A DNA stretch of 64,000 bases from NCBI GenBank assembly GCA_046348995.1, contig JAXMDB010000010.1:138620-202619 (forward strand), written 5' to 3'. Below the pieces are notes generated by a model. It searched no databases, was not told the origin of the DNA, and saw nothing but the letters and a program-made list of their open reading frames with translations. Positions 25,349-34,003 of this stretch are shown piece by piece. The translations under genes were made by a program, and so were the position numbers. The number at the start of each line of letters is the position of its first letter. Position 1 is the stretch's first letter. The DNA comes from JANNSX01 sp046348995. GTDB lineage: Bacteria > Pseudomonadota > Alphaproteobacteria > Rhizobiales > Hyphomicrobiaceae.

Positions 25349-26107
25349 ATGTTCAGTCTTCGAGGCAAGCGCGCCTTGGTTACCGGCGCCAGTCGCGGCA
25401 TCGGTGCCGCGATCGCTGTAGGCCTGGCCGAGGCCGGCGCCGACGTCGCCATCGCAGCCCGAGACGCTGGCAGCCTCGCCGGCACCGCCGCCATCATCGC
25501 GAAGCTCGGCCACAAGGCCCCCGCCATCGTCCTCGACGTGACCCGCGTCGCCGATTGCCGCCGGGCCGCCGCCGAGGCTACCCAAGCGCTCGGCGGTCTC
25601 GACATCCTCGTCAACAATGCGGGCATCGAGCAGGTCTGCCCCTCGCTCGATGTCGATGAGGCGCTCTGGGACAAGATCCTCGACACGAACTTGAAGGGCG
25701 CGTTCTTCTGCGCCCAGGCGGCAGCTCGGATCATGAAGACCCAGGGCACGGGCGGCGCCATCCTCAACCTGTGCTCGCTCACGTCCGAGGTCGGCATCCC
25801 GACGGCCGTGCCGTATGGCTCGTCCAAGACCGGCCTGCTCGGCATGACACGCGCGCTCGCCGCCGAATGGGCACCGCTCGGCATCCGCGTCAACGCCCTG
25901 GCGCCCGGTTACTTCCGCACCAGCCTCACCGAAGCCTTCTACGCGAGCGAGCCCTGGCAACAGGCCATGCTCGGCAAGATCCCGCTCTCCCGCTTCGGCC
26001 AACTCGACGACCTCAAAGGCGCGAGCGTCTTTCTCGTTTCCGAGGCTTCGGCCTACATCACGGGCGCTTGCCTGCCGGTCGACGGCGGCACGCTCGCCTC
26101 CATCTGA
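25349..26107 (+). CDS. Short-chain dehydrogenase/reductase
   Basis: The 252 residues form a classical SDR: cofactor motif TGASRGIG (12-19), NNAG (89-92) and catalytic S143, Y156, K160. An Arg or Asp preference for NADP or NAD is not clear (AARDAGSL follows strand 2). It lies 12 bases before the HisD-like gene in the same direction and is probably cotranscribed with it. The two oxidoreductases, plus the convergent zinc alcohol dehydrogenase, look like a small polyol or hydroxy-acid oxidation set. The substrate is unknown. Confidence 0.88.
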   Translation: MFSLRGKRALVTGASRGIGAAIAVGLAEAGADVAIAARDAGSLAGTAAIIAKLGHKAPAIVLDVTRVADCRRAAAEATQALGGLDILVNNAGIEQVCPSLDVDEALWDKILDTNLKGAFFCAQAAARIMKTQGTGGAILNLCSLTSEVGIPTAVPYGSSKTGLLGMTRALAAEWAPLGIRVNALAPGYFRTSLTEAFYASEPWQQAMLGKIPLSRFGQLDDLKGASVFLVSEASAYITGACLPVDGGTLASI

Positions 26108-26119
26108 CAGGATGATCCC

Positions 26120-27445
26120 ATGACCCGGCCCATCAATTTCATCGAGCTTGCCAAGATCACGCCGGAGGCGCGCACGAAGCTGCTGACGCGCACGGAAGCC
26201 GATCTTGCGACCTATGAGGCGAAGGTCCGCCTGATCATCGAGGCGGTGCGCGCCGAGGGGGACACGGCACTCGCCCGCTTCGCCCGCGAGTTCGACAAGT
26301 CGCCGGTCGAGGCCAATGCCATCGCTGCGACCGAGGCCGATTTCGCGGAAGCCGAGAAAAACCTCGACCCGAAAGTGCGCGACGCCATGGCTTTCGCGGC
26401 GGACTCGATCCGCAAATTCCACGAGGACCAGAAGCCGGAGGAGATGTGGCTGCACGAGGTGCGCCCAGGCGTGTTCGCTGGCGACCGGTCGAGCCCGATC
26501 CCCTCGGTTGCCTGCTACATCCCGCGCGGCAAGGGCGCCTTTCCGAGCGTTGCGCTCATGACGACGATCCCGGCCAAGGTCGCGGGCGTCGAGCAGATCT
26601 GCATCATCACGCCGCCCGGTCCCGACGGCAAGATCGACGCGGCGACGCTGGTGGCAGCCCGCATGGCCGGCGTCTCGAAGGTGTTCAAGGCGGGCGGCGC
26701 CCAGGGCGTCGCGGCGGTCGCCTACGGCACGCAGACGATCCCCAAATGCACGAAGATCATCGGACCCGGCAGCCTGTGGGTCGCAGCAGCCAAGCGCCTC
26801 GTCGCGCACCTGATCGATACAGGCACGCCAGCCGGACCGAGCGAGGTCATCATCTTCGCCGACGCGACGACCGACGGCCGCCTCGCCGGTCTCGATCTGC
26901 TCATCGAAGCCGAGCATGGCCCCGACAGCTCGGCCTACCTCGTCACCTGGAGCCGCAAAGTCGCCGAGGACGCGCTCGCCGCCATCCCGGGCTACTGGAA
27001 GACGATGGGCGCCCAGCGCGTCGATTTCTCCTCGACCGTGCTGTCGGGTCCGATCGGCGGCATCGTGCTCGCGCCCGACGAGGAGGCCGCGATCGCCTTC
27101 GTCAACGACTATGCACCGGAGCATTTGGAAGTGCTCTCGAAAGAGCCGTTTCAGTATCTCGGCCGGCTGAAGCACGCGGGCGAGATCTTGCTCGGCGAGC
27201 ACTCGCCGACGACGCTCGGCAACTTCGTCATCGGCCCCAACCACGTGCTGCCGACGAGCGGCTGGGCGAAGACGGCGTCCGCCGTCTCGGTGTTCGACTT
27301 CATGAAGCGCACATCGATCGCCTACGTGACGAGCGCGGGGTATCCCGAGCTCGCCAAGAACGCCCGCACGATCGCGACCTACGAGGGCTTCGAGGCGCAC
27401 GCGAACGCGGTATCGCCGATGCGCGACAAGATCCTCAAGGGCTGA
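26120..27445 (+). CDS. Histidinol-dehydrogenase-family oxidoreductase with altered metal ligands (not biosynthetic HisD)
   Basis: The 441 residues align along the whole HisD fold. The catalytic Glu-His pair is kept (E334, H335 in APEHLEV), as are H266 (AEHGPDS) and H427 (EAHANAV). However, the zinc ligand Gln259 of E. coli HisD corresponds to E263 here, and Asp360 corresponds to N368 (LGNFVIGPNHVLPT). These alignments are by eye. No other his gene is nearby. The same fold includes sulfopropanediol 3-dehydrogenase (HpsN), which works beside an SDR and a zinc alcohol dehydrogenase, so a non-histidine alcohol substrate is likely. The specific substrate is not determined. Confidence 0.82.
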   Translation: MTRPINFIELAKITPEARTKLLTRTEADLATYEAKVRLIIEAVRAEGDTALARFAREFDKSPVEANAIAATEADFAEAEKNLDPKVRDAMAFAADSIRKFHEDQKPEEMWLHEVRPGVFAGDRSSPIPSVACYIPRGKGAFPSVALMTTIPAKVAGVEQICIITPPGPDGKIDAATLVAARMAGVSKVFKAGGAQGVAAVAYGTQTIPKCTKIIGPGSLWVAAAKRLVAHLIDTGTPAGPSEVIIFADATTDGRLAGLDLLIEAEHGPDSSAYLVTWSRKVAEDALAAIPGYWKTMGAQRVDFSSTVLSGPIGGIVLAPDEEAAIAFVNDYAPEHLEVLSKEPFQYLGRLKHAGEILLGEHSPTTLGNFVIGPNHVLPTSGWAKTASAVSVFDFMKRTSIAYVTSAGYPELAKNARTIATYEGFEAHANAVSPMRDKILKG

Positions 27446-28454
27446 TGCGGATCAGCGTCTTGAGCTGATCCGAGTTTCCCGCGATCAGCCGGTCGTAAGC
27501 GGCAGGCACCTCGCCGAGCGTGATCTCGGGCGCGAGCAGCGGCGCGATCATGGGCGCGCAGGCGGGCAACATCGCGATCGCTTCGGCAAGCTCGTGCTGG
27601 AAAGCGTGGCAGCCGATCAGCGACAGCTCGCGCTCGACCAGCACGTTCGGGTCGAGATCGAGCGTGCCGTGCGAGATGCCGACGAGGGCCAACCGCGCGC
27701 CACCGGGCAGGCAGGGAATGAGCGCCCCGAGAGCGGCGACGCTGCCCGTGGCGTCGATCGCCGCGGCGAGCCGCTTGCCGCCGAGCCGCGCCTTGATGGT
27801 CTCAGGGTCGAGTGCGGTGACGGTTGCACCGGTCGTGCTTGCGACAAGCTCGGCCCGCGCAGCATTCCGATCCGCGACGAGGATCGGCCCGAAGCCCAAA
27901 TGCGCGAGCACGACGGCGCAAAACCCGCCGATCGGGCCGCAGCCCACGACAAGCACCGGCTCGCCCTTCTGCGGATCGAGGCGCCGCACCGCATGCATCG
28001 CGACGGCAAATGGCTCGGCGGTCGCCGCGATCCGAGACGGCACCCCGTCTGGCACACGATGGACCAGCCGCACCGGCAGCACCGTCTGCTCCGCGAACCC
28101 GCCGTCGCACAGCTCGCCGACGAACCCGAGACGCTCGCACAAGTGATGGCGTCCCTCGCGGCAGGCCGCGCATTTCCCGCACCAGTACCGGCTATCGGCC
28201 GCCACCCGCTGCCCAGGCTCAAACCCGGTGACGCCCGCGCCAACCTCGACGACCCGTCCGGCGAACTCGTGCCCCGCCACCGACGGCGATCGCGTGATCC
28301 ACTGGCCGGTGCGAAAGTTGTGCAAGTCCGAGCCGCAGATGCCGGCGTGCTCGACCGCAATCCGCACCTCGCCTTCCTGCAGCGCACCCGGACGCGGCAC
28401 CTGCTCCACCCGCAAATCGCCTTTCGCGTAGAGCCGAACGGCTTGCATGGACAT
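27435..28454 (-). CDS. Zinc-dependent medium-chain alcohol dehydrogenase
   Basis: The 339 residues are a typical MDR enzyme. Catalytic zinc ligands are C40 (GICGSD) and H62-E63 (AGHEFAG). Structural zinc cysteines are C92, C95, C98 and C106 (WCGKCAAC...C). The Rossmann motif is VVGCGPIGG near residue 170. It resembles the L-idonate, sorbitol and threonine dehydrogenase branch. It is convergent with the HisD-like gene, overlapping it by 11 bases, and divergent from the ABC transporter. Two ATG codons are close together (28454 and 28448); either may be used. Confidence 0.9.
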   Translation of the reverse strand: MSMQAVRLYAKGDLRVEQVPRPGALQEGEVRIAVEHAGICGSDLHNFRTGQWITRSPSVAGHEFAGRVVEVGAGVTGFEPGQRVAADSRYWCGKCAACREGRHHLCERLGFVGELCDGGFAEQTVLPVRLVHRVPDGVPSRIAATAEPFAVAMHAVRRLDPQKGEPVLVVGCGPIGGFCAVVLAHLGFGPILVADRNAARAELVASTTGATVTALDPETIKARLGGKRLAAAIDATGSVAALGALIPCLPGGARLALVGISHGTLDLDPNVLVERELSLIGCHAFQHELAEAIAMLPACAPMIAPLLAPEITLGEVPAAYDRLIAGNSDQLKTLIRISP

Positions 28455-28543
28455 CTGGGGGAGCGCTCCGGGGGGCCTCGATTGACGGTGCCGGGAATTT
28501 ATTGTCAGTTCCCGCGGGGCACAATTCGAAAGGCGTAACTCCG

Positions 28544-29554
28544 ATGACCTGGACTCCTTCCCGCCGCGACCTCCTCAAGGCCGGCGTCGCGACCGCCGCG
28601 TTCGGCGGGCTTCTTCCCTCCGCTTTCGCCGAGGATCTCCCGGCGGCACCGGAAGCCGGCGCCATCAAAATGGGCCTCAATCCCTGGCTCGGCTACGGCC
28701 AGTGGCATCTCGCCGCCAAGAAGGACCTCTTCAAGGCGCAGGGTCTAGAGAGCGTCGAGCTCGTCAACTTCACGACCGACGCCGATCTGAACGCGGCGCT
28801 CGCCTCCGGCCAGCTGCAGTGCGGCAATATCGCGACCCACACGGCGATGAACTTCATGGCCGCCGGTCTGCCGATCAAGATCGTGCTCCTGCTCGACGTC
28901 TCGACGAAGGCCGATGCGATGGTCTCCGACGGCTCGATCACCGACGTCAAGGGCCTCAAGGGCATGCAGGTGGCGCTCGAGGAAGGCACGACGAGCGATA
29001 TCCTGCTGAACTATGCGCTCGCCCAGAACGGCATGACGATCGCCGACGTGCAGAAGGTGCCAATGCCGGCCGCTGACGCAGGCTCGGCCCTCATTGCCGG
29101 CAAAGTGCCCGTCGCCGTCACCTACGAGCCGTATCTGACGCTGGCCGCCCAGCAGAACCCGAAGGTCAAGACGATCTTCACGGCCGGCGAGAACCCGGGC
29201 CTCATCTCCGACGTGCTCGTCGTCACCGACGAGTTCCTGAAGTCGAAGCCCGGCCAGATCGTGGCGCTGGTGAAAGCCTGGGGCGCGGCGGTCGATGACT
29301 ACCGCAAGGACACCCCCGGTGGCCGCGCCATCATCTCGGAGGCCGTCGGCGCCAAGCCCGACGAGCTCACCACCGCCTTCGACGGCGTCACCTACTACTC
29401 GCTCGCCGAGAACAAGGCGGAGCTCGCCGGCAACTTCAAGGACAAGGTCATCCCGTCGGTGCATACGGCGGCGCGCGCCGCCAACATCCTGCAGGCCGAT
29501 GTCGACCTGACCCAGGCGATCGACGCACGCTTCGTCGATGCCGCCTCGAAGTAG
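28544..29554 (+). CDS. NitT/TauT-type ABC transporter substrate-binding protein, Tat-exported
   Basis: From the ATG at 28544 the 336-residue protein begins MTWTPSRRDLLKAGVATAAFGG, a twin-arginine signal of the SRRDLLK type, so it is probably folded before export. The mature part (IKMGLNPWLGYGQWHLAAKKDLFKAQGL...) is the NMT1/SsuA/ThiY fold used for sulfonates, nitrate, taurine and thiamine precursors. It is followed by a permease and an ATPase (gaps 22 and overlap 3 bases), forming a complete importer. The ligand is not evident from sequence. Confidence 0.87.
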   Translation: MTWTPSRRDLLKAGVATAAFGGLLPSAFAEDLPAAPEAGAIKMGLNPWLGYGQWHLAAKKDLFKAQGLESVELVNFTTDADLNAALASGQLQCGNIATHTAMNFMAAGLPIKIVLLLDVSTKADAMVSDGSITDVKGLKGMQVALEEGTTSDILLNYALAQNGMTIADVQKVPMPAADAGSALIAGKVPVAVTYEPYLTLAAQQNPKVKTIFTAGENPGLISDVLVVTDEFLKSKPGQIVALVKAWGAAVDDYRKDTPGGRAIISEAVGAKPDELTTAFDGVTYYSLAENKAELAGNFKDKVIPSVHTAARAANILQADVDLTQAIDARFVDAASK

Positions 29555-29576
29555 CGACAACAGGGTGGACGGGCCA

Positions 29577-30380
29577 ATGACCGTCCGTCCACCCGCGCGC
29601 CGCTTCTCGATCGGCCAGCCGATTTCGGCGCGCCGCTTTCTCCTGATCGCGGTTTCCGTGTTCCTCGGCTTGGGCCTGCTGTGGTGGGCGGTCACCGCCA
29701 CGGGACTGATCATCCCCCTGTTCCTGCCTTCACCGGGTGCCGTCCTCTCACGTCTCGCAGACCTCTGGTCGAAAGGCCTGCTGCTCCAGGATCTCGGCAT
29801 CAGCATCTACCGGATCAGCGTCGGCTTTCTGATCTCGAGCGCGCTGGCGCTGCCCATCGGTGTGCTGATCGGCAGCTATTCCCGCTGGGAGGCGGCTATC
29901 GAGCCACTCGTCGACTTCATCCGCTACATGCCGGTGGTCGCCTTCGTGCCGCTGACGATCCTCTGGTCGGGCACCAGCGACGCGCAGAAGTTCCTCATCA
30001 TCTTCATCGGCACCTTCTTCCAACAGGTGCTGCTCGTCATGGACAACGTGAAGTCGGTGCCACGCGACTTCATCAATCTGGGCCGCACGCTGGCGATGCC
30101 CGATTGGCGCGTGCTGCAGCGCATTGTCGTCCCCTCCGCCATGCCAGGCATCTGGGATTCGATGCGGATCAGTCTCGGCTGGGCCTGGACTTGGCTCGTC
30201 GTCGCCGAGCTCGTCGCGGCCACCTCCGGCCTCGGCTATCGCATCACGACGGCCCAGCGGTTTTTCCAGACCGATCTCATCTTCGGCTACCTGTTGATCC
30301 TGGGTCTGCTCGGCCTCGTCACCGATCAGGCGATGAAGCTCGCCGGCCGGCGGCTGTTCCGCTACCTCAAGGTGCGCTGA
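29577..30380 (+). CDS. NitT/TauT-type ABC transporter permease
   Basis: A 267-residue inner-membrane permease of the SsuC/TauC class. I chose the ATG at 29577 (MTVRPPARRFS); an earlier frame overlaps the binding-protein gene. Six hydrophobic segments are visible, and the cytoplasmic coupling loop INLGRTLAMPDWRVLQRIVVPSAMPGI is an EAA-type motif. It forms a homodimeric channel with the ATPase encoded immediately downstream; its TGA overlaps the next ATG (TGATG). Confidence 0.88.
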   Translation: MTVRPPARRFSIGQPISARRFLLIAVSVFLGLGLLWWAVTATGLIIPLFLPSPGAVLSRLADLWSKGLLLQDLGISIYRISVGFLISSALALPIGVLIGSYSRWEAAIEPLVDFIRYMPVVAFVPLTILWSGTSDAQKFLIIFIGTFFQQVLLVMDNVKSVPRDFINLGRTLAMPDWRVLQRIVVPSAMPGIWDSMRISLGWAWTWLVVAELVAATSGLGYRITTAQRFFQTDLIFGYLLILGLLGLVTDQAMKLAGRRLFRYLKVR

Positions 30381-31177
30381 TGGGGGACGCGAAGCTCAAG
30401 ATCCGAGGTCTCGGCAAGACCTTCCACACCGATCGCGGCGCGACGGTTGCGCTCCAAGGCGTCGATCTCGATGTCGGCGAAAACGAGTTCGTCGCGCTCG
30501 TCGGCACGTCGGGTTGCGGAAAGTCGACGCTCCTTTCGATCGCCGCCGGCCTCGAGGTTGCGAGCCAGGGCGAAATTACTGTCGACGGCACGCCGATCAT
30601 GGCGCCGGGCCTCGATCGCGGCGTCGTCTTCCAGAGCTACACGCTGCTGCCCTGGCTTACCGCCCAAGGCAATGTCGAGTTCGCGCTCCAGGCGGCCGGC
30701 GAGAGCCGCGAGGTTGCCCGAGAGCGCGCCAAGGAGCACCTCGCCGTCGTCGGTCTGGACGGCTTCGAGCAGGCGTATCCGGCCGAGCTGTCGGGCGGCA
30801 TGAAGCAGCGCGTCGCCATTGCCCGCGCGCTGTCCTACCGCCCGCAGATGCTCTTGATGGACGAGCCGTTCGGCGCGCTCGACGCGCTGACCCGCCATCA
30901 CATGCAGGAGCTGCTGACCGACATCTGGGAGCGGCACAAGCTCACCGTGCTCTTCATCACCCACGACGTCGAGGAGGCGGTCTACCTCGCCGATCGGGTC
31001 GCCGTCATGAGCAACCGGCCCGGCCGCATAAAGACCATCGTTCCGATCGATCTTCCCCGCCCGCGGCGCTACGAGATGGTGGCGTCGCCCGAGTTCCAGC
31101 GACTGCACCGGACTGTGCTCGACGAGATCCGCTCGGAGTCGATTGCGGCGGCTGCGCTCGGCAAGCGGCTCGCCTGA
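30380..31177 (+). CDS. NitT/TauT-type ABC transporter ATPase
   Basis: The 265-residue ATPase has Walker A GTSGCGKST (42-50), the Q-loop VVFQSYTLLPWLT, the signature LSGGMKQRVAIARAL, Walker B MLLMDEPFGALD and the switch His in LFITHDVEEAVYL. This matches SsuB/TauB enzymes. The ATG at 30380 shares one base with the permease stop, giving translational coupling. A longer open frame exists upstream, but it lies inside the permease gene and has no protein character. Confidence 0.9.
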   Translation: MGDAKLKIRGLGKTFHTDRGATVALQGVDLDVGENEFVALVGTSGCGKSTLLSIAAGLEVASQGEITVDGTPIMAPGLDRGVVFQSYTLLPWLTAQGNVEFALQAAGESREVARERAKEHLAVVGLDGFEQAYPAELSGGMKQRVAIARALSYRPQMLLMDEPFGALDALTRHHMQELLTDIWERHKLTVLFITHDVEEAVYLADRVAVMSNRPGRIKTIVPIDLPRPRRYEMVASPEFQRLHRTVLDEIRSESIAAAALGKRLA

Positions 31178-31192
31178 GGGAGACAAGAGACG

Positions 31193-31771
31193 ATGCGGTC
31201 GATCCTCGCGGCATTCATCGCCGCTGCCCTTCTCCTTGGCTATGGCGCATCGGCCGAGGAGAGCAAGAAGCCGCCGGTTGAGATCGGATATGGTTTGAGC
31301 GCCCTGCCCGAGCCAGTGAAAGAAATGCTGCTCGGTATCGGCGAGGCGATCCGCTCGGGAAACATTGACGACCTCAAGGTCGCCATTGAGATGAACGAGA
31401 TCCCGCCCGTCATCGACGCGAGCGACAGCAAGGACCCGCTCGCCTACTTGAAGTCCGTCGTCAAAGACGACACCGGCGCCGAGGTGCTGGCCAAGCTCAG
31501 CCTCATCCTCGATGCCGGCTATGCGCATGTCGACAAGGGCGGCAAGGACGAGAGCTATGTGTGGCCCTATCTCGCCGAAATTGACTTGAAGGCGCTGACG
31601 CCGGCCGACCGAGTCAGGTTGCATCGCATCGCACCAGGCGAGGCGGGGGTCGCCATGGAGAAAGCCGGCACATACACAGGGTGGCGCATCTCGATCAGCG
31701 CGACCGGCGTCTGGCACGTGCTGGAGACGGGCTCGAAGGCGGCGTCTGCCGCTCAGCCCGCCGCCCCATAG
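31193..31771 (+). CDS. Secreted protein of unknown function downstream of the ABC transporter
   Basis: The 192-residue product has a Sec signal peptide (MRSILAAFIAAALLLGYGASA). The mature region contains an ALPEPVKEMLLGIGEAIRSGNIDDLKVAIEMNEIPP stretch reminiscent of a single ankyrin-like helix pair. The central part is acidic (ASDSKDPLAYLKSVVKDDTGAEV), and the end, GWRISISATGVWHVLETG, looks like a small beta domain. It starts 15 bases after the ATPase stop and may be cotranscribed. Its 3' end overlaps the convergent amidohydrolase gene by 19 bases. I do not recognise the family. Confidence 0.7.
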   Translation: MRSILAAFIAAALLLGYGASAEESKKPPVEIGYGLSALPEPVKEMLLGIGEAIRSGNIDDLKVAIEMNEIPPVIDASDSKDPLAYLKSVVKDDTGAEVLAKLSLILDAGYAHVDKGGKDESYVWPYLAEIDLKALTPADRVRLHRIAPGEAGVAMEKAGTYTGWRISISATGVWHVLETGSKAASAAQPAAP

Positions 31772-33093
31772 GCCTCCGCGAAGCGCACCGCGCGGCCTTG
31801 TGACGGCGTCACAAGCTCGCCCTGCCACATCACCTGACGGCCGCGGACGAACGTGCCGACCGGCCACCCTGTAACCGTCAAGCCGTCGTACGGCGTCCAG
31901 CCGCAGCGGCTGGCGATCCAGGTATTTGTGATCGTCTCGCGGCGCTTCACATCGACGATGGTCAGATCGGCATCGTAACCGACAGCAATCCGGCCTTTGC
32001 CGGCCAGATCGAACAGCCGTGCCGGGCCATGGCTGGTCAGATCGACAAAGCGGGCGAGGCTGAGGCGTCCCCGGTTCACTTGATCCAACATCACCGGCAC
32101 GAGCGTCTGCACGCCGGCCATTCCTGATGGTGAGTTGGGATAGGTCTTGGCCTTCTCCTCGAGCGTATGCGGCGCGTGATCGGAGCCGAGGATATCGGCG
32201 ACGCCGTCGGCCACCGCTTGCCAGATCGCTTCGCGATGGGTTGCATCGCGCACCGGCGGGTTCATCTGGATGAGATTGCCGAGCCGCGCATAGTCCGCGG
32301 CGTCCCCGAGCGTCAGATGGTGCGGGGTCACCTCGACCGAGACGAGATCCTTGTGGTGGGCGAGATAAGACATCTCTTCCGCCGTCGAGACATGAAGGAT
32401 GTGAATGCGCTTGCCGTGACGCTCGGCGAGGCCGACGAGCTCTTGCGTCGCCTCCAGTGCCGCCTGCGGATCGCGCCATTCCGGATGGCTCGACGGGTCG
32501 CCCTCACGACGCAAGCCCAGCCGTGCCCGCAAGCGCGCCTCGTTCTCCGAATGGAAGGACGCTCGGCGGCCGAGCTTGGCGAACAGCCGATCGAGATCGC
32601 GCCCCCCTTCGACCAGCAGATCGCCCGTAGAGGACCCCCGGAACACCTTGATGCCGGCCGAGCCCGGCAGCTGCTCGAGTGCCGGGATATCGTCGCTGTT
32701 GTTCGGCGTCGCGCCGACGAAAAAAGCGAAGTCGCAGTGCATGCGGTTGGTTGCGCGCCGCACCTTGTCGGCGAGCCGCTCGGCATCGACCGTCTCGGGT
32801 TTCGTGTTCGGCATCTCGAAGACCGCCGTGACGCCGCCCATGACGGCGGCGCGGCTGCCGGTCTCCAAGTCCTCCTTGTGCTCGGCGCCGGGCTCGCGGA
32901 AGTGCACCTGGGTATCGATGACGCCCGGCAGGATGTGCAGGCCCGCCACGTCGAGCGTCGCATCCGCACGGCCTGCTCCAACTTTGCCGATCGCCGCGAT
33001 GCGCCCGTTGCGGATGCCGATATCTCTGACACCCTCCCCATCGTGATTGACGACGCTGCCACCGGTGAGGACGAGGTCGTAGCGGTCGGTCAT
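31753..33093 (-). CDS. Dihydroorotase/hydantoinase-like amidohydrolase with Gln in the HxH motif
   Basis: The 446 residues form a cyclic-amidohydrolase TIM barrel (pyrimidine or hydantoin ring type). The ATG at 33093 starts the conserved part (MTDRYDLVLTGG). Motifs: D60-T-Q62-V-H64 (PGVIDTQVHFREPG), candidate carbamylated Lys K149 (GIKVFRG), H181, H234 and D305 (GSDHAPHT). The first His of the canonical HxH metal motif is Gln (Q62), so the binuclear metal site may differ. I recall similar Q-variants among alphaproteobacterial proteins annotated as dihydroorotase. It is not next to pyrimidine genes; no allantoinase role is needed, because puuE is present. Confidence 0.82.
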   Translation of the reverse strand: MTDRYDLVLTGGSVVNHDGEGVRDIGIRNGRIAAIGKVGAGRADATLDVAGLHILPGVIDTQVHFREPGAEHKEDLETGSRAAVMGGVTAVFEMPNTKPETVDAERLADKVRRATNRMHCDFAFFVGATPNNSDDIPALEQLPGSAGIKVFRGSSTGDLLVEGGRDLDRLFAKLGRRASFHSENEARLRARLGLRREGDPSSHPEWRDPQAALEATQELVGLAERHGKRIHILHVSTAEEMSYLAHHKDLVSVEVTPHHLTLGDAADYARLGNLIQMNPPVRDATHREAIWQAVADGVADILGSDHAPHTLEEKAKTYPNSPSGMAGVQTLVPVMLDQVNRGRLSLARFVDLTSHGPARLFDLAGKGRIAVGYDADLTIVDVKRRETITNTWIASRCGWTPYDGLTVTGWPVGTFVRGRQVMWQGELVTPSQGRAVRFAEAYGAAG

Positions 33094-33145
33094 GGGTGCG
33101 CTCCGGCTTGCGAATAGGGCAATCGTTCCCTTAGTCTCCCCTACC

Positions 33146-34003
33146 ATGGCAACTGTCCCTGACGATACCGGCTCGCTTCGGCTCAATCGGCGGGGCCTCG
33201 TGTCCGTCGAAGGCCCCGACACGCGAAAATTCCTGCAGGGCCTGCTCACCGCCGACGTCGGCCGCCTCGACCGGCAGCGCGCGCTCGCTGCGGCGCTGCT
33301 GACGCCGCAAGGCAAGGTGCTGGTCGAGATGATCGTCACCGGCACTGCGGACGGCGTGCTGATCGACTGCCCGCTATCGGAGACCGGAAATCTCGTGAAG
33401 CGCCTCACGCTGTACAAGCTGCGTGCCAAGATCGAAATTTTGGACCGGACTTCGACACTCGCGGTTGTGTGGACACCGCCTGGCGCAGGCGCAGTTGGCT
33501 TCGCCGATCCACGGCATCCAGGTCTCGGATTCCGCTCGATCGTCGACGCCGCCGACGCGCACGGGTCGGGCGATGCCGCCTACGACGCCCACCGTATAGT
33601 CCTCGGCATCGCCGAGCAGGACGCCGACTTCGGCCCCTCCGAGGTGTTTCCGCACGAGGCGAGCTACGATCAGCTCGGCTCGGTCGACTTCGACAAGGGC
33701 TGCTATGTCGGCCAGGAGGTCGTAAGCCGCATGCAGCATCGCGGCACGGCGCGCAGCCGTTTCGTGCCGGTGTCAGCCTCCGCCGAGCTGCCGCCGAAAG
33801 GTACGCCGGTCACGGCGGCCGGGCGCGAGATCGGGCAGATGGGCTCGCACCAGGGAAACTGTGGCCTCGTGCTGATGCGCCTTGATCGTCTGGCCGATGC
33901 GGTGGCGGCGGGGACCACTCCCGAGGCGGCGGGCGTCGCTTTGCGAGCTCACCGCCCGGGCTGGGCGCACTTCGACATTGCCGGCGCGGAGACGAGCCCA
34001 TGA
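33146..34003 (+). CDS. ygfZ: YgfZ/GcvT-like folate-binding protein
   Basis: The 285-residue protein is a GcvT-fold, tetrahydrofolate-binding factor that helps assemble or repair certain iron-sulfur enzymes. Its diagnostic motif is DKGCYVGQEVVSRMQHRG (the family's KGCYxGQE) near residue 190. The N-terminal half has RKFLQGLLTADV. The ATG at 33146 was chosen over an earlier frame in the divergent promoter region. Its stop overlaps the tag start (ATGA), so the two are cotranscribed. Confidence 0.9.
   Translation: MATVPDDTGSLRLNRRGLVSVEGPDTRKFLQGLLTADVGRLDRQRALAAALLTPQGKVLVEMIVTGTADGVLIDCPLSETGNLVKRLTLYKLRAKIEILDRTSTLAVVWTPPGAGAVGFADPRHPGLGFRSIVDAADAHGSGDAAYDAHRIVLGIAEQDADFGPSEVFPHEASYDQLGSVDFDKGCYVGQEVVSRMQHRGTARSRFVPVSASAELPPKGTPVTAAGREIGQMGSHQGNCGLVLMRLDRLADAVAAGTTPEAAGVALRAHRPGWAHFDIAGAETSP

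Noticed and set aside
26120..27445. Annotation as biosynthetic histidinol dehydrogenase.
   Set aside because: Two zinc ligands differ and no his genes are nearby, so a different substrate is more likely.
31753..33093. Annotation as the AllB-type allantoinase of the purine pathway.
   Set aside because: PuuE already supplies this activity in the purine cluster, the gene is 20 kb away, and its HxH motif is altered.
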